Shown here in pieces: positions 62,082 through 64,000 of a stretch of 64,000 nt of DNA. How positions within the stretch are numbered: position 1 is the first letter of the stretch; each line of letters starts with the position of its first letter. The notes under the pieces were generated by a model. It saw only the letters and a program-made list of their open reading frames with translations, did not search any database and was not told the origin of the DNA. The DNA is from Pseudomonas chlororaphis (GTDB lineage Bacteria > Pseudomonadota > Gammaproteobacteria > Pseudomonadales > Pseudomonadaceae). The DNA lies in contig CP011020.1 of NCBI GenBank assembly GCA_001023535.1, positions 1,395,001 through 1,459,000 of the forward strand, given 5' to 3'. The position numbers and the translations under genes were made by a program.

Positions 62082-62166
62082 TCGCGAGCAAGCCCGCTCC
62101 CACAGTTGACCGTGTTCCGTCAGAGGAAACGCAATCAGTTGTAGGAGCGGGCTTGCTCGCGAAGGC
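62082..62166. repeat. Divergent pair of REP units
   Basis: CGCGAGCAAGCCCGCTCCCA (62083) points away from GTAGGAGCGGGCTTGCTCGC (62141). The orientation is opposite to the usual convergent doublet. It lies between the chemoreceptor and the DUF924 gene. Confidence 0.75.
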
Positions 62167-62187
62167 GGCATCCGCCTCACCGCAAAA

Positions 62188-62784
62188 TCAGAATTTTGAC
62201 CCCGGCTCTTTCAGAAACGCCACTTCCTCAGCCGTAGATTCTCTTCCCAACACCCCATTGCGATGGGGAAACCGTCCAAACCGGGCAATGATCCTCTGGT
62301 GCCGCTCGGCATAATCCAGGTTGTCTTCAAACACCGCCCGCTGCGCTTCAGGCTGTTCTCGAACCAGGTCGATAAACCGTGACACGGCTTCGTTCTGCAC
62401 CGCGAGGTTTTCGCAGTGTTCGAGTACGAGATAGATGAATACGCGCTGGATCGACTTGAGTTGTCGGTCGAACCCCGCCGCCAGGCCTTGGGCTACCAGT
62501 GCTTGGGCACGCAGGTCGCCGGAAAAGCTTTTAGGGGTGTCGCGATAGATCATCCGCGGGAGTTGATCCAGTAGCAGCACCAGGGCCAGCCAACCTTCCG
62601 GGCGTTGCGCCCAGTCGACCAATCCGCCGGCCAGTGCCTGCTCGACCTGATCGCCGAAGCGCTCTTGCGCCTGGCGATCATGGCCTTTGCCAAACCACAG
62701 CTTGCCCTTGTCAGCCGCTATTTCGTCCGGTGTGTCGGCTGAACCAAACCACCAATCGAGTAACGGCTGCCAAGGCTCGGCCAT
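62188..62784 (-). CDS. DUF924 family protein
   Basis: This 198-residue all-helical protein matches DUF924: PLLDWWFGS at the start, KLWFGKGHDRQ, LLDQLPRMIYRDTPKSF and FIYLVLEHCENL. It resembles the TPR-like fold seen for this family. Function unknown to me. It lies 3 bases downstream of fbp on the same strand, so it may be co-transcribed with it. Confidence 0.85.
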   Translation of the reverse strand: MAEPWQPLLDWWFGSADTPDEIAADKGKLWFGKGHDRQAQERFGDQVEQALAGGLVDWAQRPEGWLALVLLLDQLPRMIYRDTPKSFSGDLRAQALVAQGLAAGFDRQLKSIQRVFIYLVLEHCENLAVQNEAVSRFIDLVREQPEAQRAVFEDNLDYAERHQRIIARFGRFPHRNGVLGRESTAEEVAFLKEPGSKF

Positions 62785-62787
62785 GAT

Positions 62788-63798
62788 TTACTCCTTGTGG
62801 TACGCCGTTGCGCGGGCGACTTCTTCCTTCGAACCGAGGAACACCGCTACGCGCTGGTGCAGGCCTTCAGGCTTGATGTCGAGGATCCGCTGGTGGCCGT
62901 CGGTGGAAGCGCCGCCGGCCTGCTCCACCAGGAACGACATCGGGTTGGCTTCGTACATCAGGCGCAGTTTGCCTGGCTTGGACGGCTCGCGGCTGTCGCG
63001 CGGGTACATGAACAGGCCACCGCGGGTCAGGATACGGTGGACGTCGGCGACCATCGCGGCGACCCAGCGCATGTTGTAGTTCTTTTTCAGCGGACCTTCC
63101 TCGCCAGCCAGCAATTCGCTGACGTAGCGTTGCACCGGGGCTTCCCAGTGGCGCTGGTTGGACATGTTGATAGCGAATTCCTGGGTGGATTCAGGAATGG
63201 TGATGTCTTCGTGGGTCAGTACGAAGCTGCCCATTTCGCGATCCAGGGTGAAACCCTTGACGCCGTCGCCCAGGGTCAGCACCAGCATGGTCTGCGGCCC
63301 GTAGATGGCATAGCCGGCAGCGACCTGCTGGGTGCCGGGTTGCAGGAACGCCTTTTCATTCAGGGCTTCGTTCTGGCTCAGGTATTCGTTCGGGCAACGC
63401 AGTACCGAGAAGATGGTGCCGACCGGCGCGTTGATGTCGATGTTGGAGGAACCGTCCAGTGGGTCGAACACCAGCAGGTAGGCACCCTTGGGGTATTTGC
63501 CCGGGATCTGGTAGGCGTTGTCCATTTCCTCGGACGCCATGCCGGCCAGGTGACCGCCCCATTCGTTGGCTTCGAGCAGGATCTCGTTGGAGAGCACGTC
63601 GAGCTTCTTCTGCACTTCACCCTGCACGTTTTCGGTGCCCATGCTGCCCAGGACACCACCCAGGGCGCCTTTGGAGACGGCGTGGCTGATCTCCTTGCAC
63701 GCACGCGCCACCACTTCGATCAAAAAGCGCAGATCGGCAGGGGTATTGTTGCTGCGGGTCTGCTCAATCAAATAGCGACTCAAGGTAACGCGGGACAT
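62788..63798 (-). CDS. fbp: Fructose-1,6-bisphosphatase class 1
   Basis: The enzyme makes fructose 6-phosphate in gluconeogenesis, needed in pseudomonads growing on organic and amino acids. The 336-residue protein has the metal site [14 protein letters not shown] (about 118-131) and the substrate-binding [20 protein letters not shown] segment. It is full length. Upstream (63799-64000) I see only a REP unit and no clear promoter. Confidence 0.96.
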   Translation of the reverse strand: MSRVTLSRYLIEQTRSNNTPADLRFLIEVVARACKEISHAVSKGALGGVLGSMGTENVQGEVQKKLDVLSNEILLEANEWGGHLAGMASEEMDNAYQIPGKYPKGAYLLVFDPLDGSSNIDINAPVGTIFSVLRCPNEYLSQNEALNEKAFLQPGTQQVAAGYAIYGPQTMLVLTLGDGVKGFTLDREMGSFVLTHEDITIPESTQEFAINMSNQRHWEAPVQRYVSELLAGEEGPLKKNYNMRWVAAMVADVHRILTRGGLFMYPRDSREPSKPGKLRLMYEANPMSFLVEQAGGASTDGHQRILDIKPEGLHQRVAVFLGSKEEVARATAYHKE

Positions 63799-63944
63799 GG
63801 ACGGCTCCGAAGAATAGGGGGCGGAAAAACCAGCGCAGTTTAGCGCGAGTCGGGACTTAATTCCTCCTATGAGACGGGATAAGGAGGATTGAGTTCACAG
63901 GGTGACGATGGCTTGCAGATCGCCTGCCTGCCGGGGCGAGCACC

Positions 63945-63970
63945 TTCGCGAGCAAGCCCGCTCCCACAGG
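63945..63970 (-). repeat. Single REP unit at window end
   Basis: CGCGAGCAAGCCCGCTCCCA occurs upstream of fbp; a partner, if any, lies beyond the window. Confidence 0.7.
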
Positions 63971-64000
63971 CGACCCAATTGTCCTGTCGAACAGGGCCAA

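Overview
This 64-kb window is chromosomal DNA from a Pseudomonas of the fluorescens group. The evidence is the high-GC codon use and three gene orders typical of that genus: pilMNOPQ-aroK / ponA / maeB / rpmE / priA / argS / hslVU; phaC1-phaZ-phaC2-phaD with phaI-phaF; and ubiEJB-hisIE-tatABC with a complete Pseudomonas-type hut locus. It also carries dozens of REP-type repeats (arms GTGGGAGC..GGCTTGCTCGCG) and a second family of larger palindromes. Nearly all of the window is core genome. I see no prophage, insertion sequence, integrase, CRISPR array, tRNA or rRNA.

Layout. 1-4923 (minus): the type IV pilus assembly operon pilM-N-O-P-Q running into aroK, which is cut by the window edge. 5128-7575: penicillin-binding protein 1A, convergent with maeB across a shared terminator. 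9166-10214 (minus): ribosomal protein L31, then a thermonuclease-like protein whose first codons double as a terminator hairpin. 10503-18077: priA, argS, a SPOR-domain protein, hslV-hslU behind a clear sigma32-type promoter, and a DUF971 gene. 18348-25659: medium-chain-length polyhydroxyalkanoate (PHA) genes, with synthases, depolymerase and regulator on plus and granule proteins on minus. 25815-31834: ubiquinone accessory genes ubiE-J-B, hisI-hisE, tatA-B-C and rsmE. 31969-35934: two tandem HBM-type chemoreceptors, each behind a FliA-like promoter.

35935-37635 is the only accessory-looking stretch. A small DUF6124-type gene sits behind a long leader made of two related modules with competing base pairings, and the whole is bracketed by an inverted pair of repeats of roughly 270 bp. 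37636-42727 (minus): osmoregulated periplasmic glucan genes opgG-opgH, and dtd. 42724-43695: a proline iminopeptidase.

43948-58895 is the histidine utilisation locus: hutG, hutI, hutH, a hutH paralogue, an ABC uptake system (hutX-W-V), an NCS1 permease, hutU, hutD, hutC on minus, and hutF divergent on plus. The enzymes make up the five-step route histidine > urocanate > imidazolonepropionate > formiminoglutamate > formylglutamate > glutamate. A sigma54-type promoter precedes hutU, with a HutC-type operator over its predicted start site; a second operator lies between hutC and hutF. The hutH paralogue precisely lacks the Ala-Ser-Gly that forms the MIO cofactor and looks like a pseudoenzyme. 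59016-63798 holds a lipocalin, a small lipoprotein, an amino-acid-type (dCache_1AA) chemoreceptor, a DUF924 protein and fructose-1,6-bisphosphatase.

The observations most worth following are the MIO-less HutH paralogue, the two-module DUF6124 leader inside its inverted repeats, and the terminator hidden in the signal-peptide codons of the thermonuclease gene.
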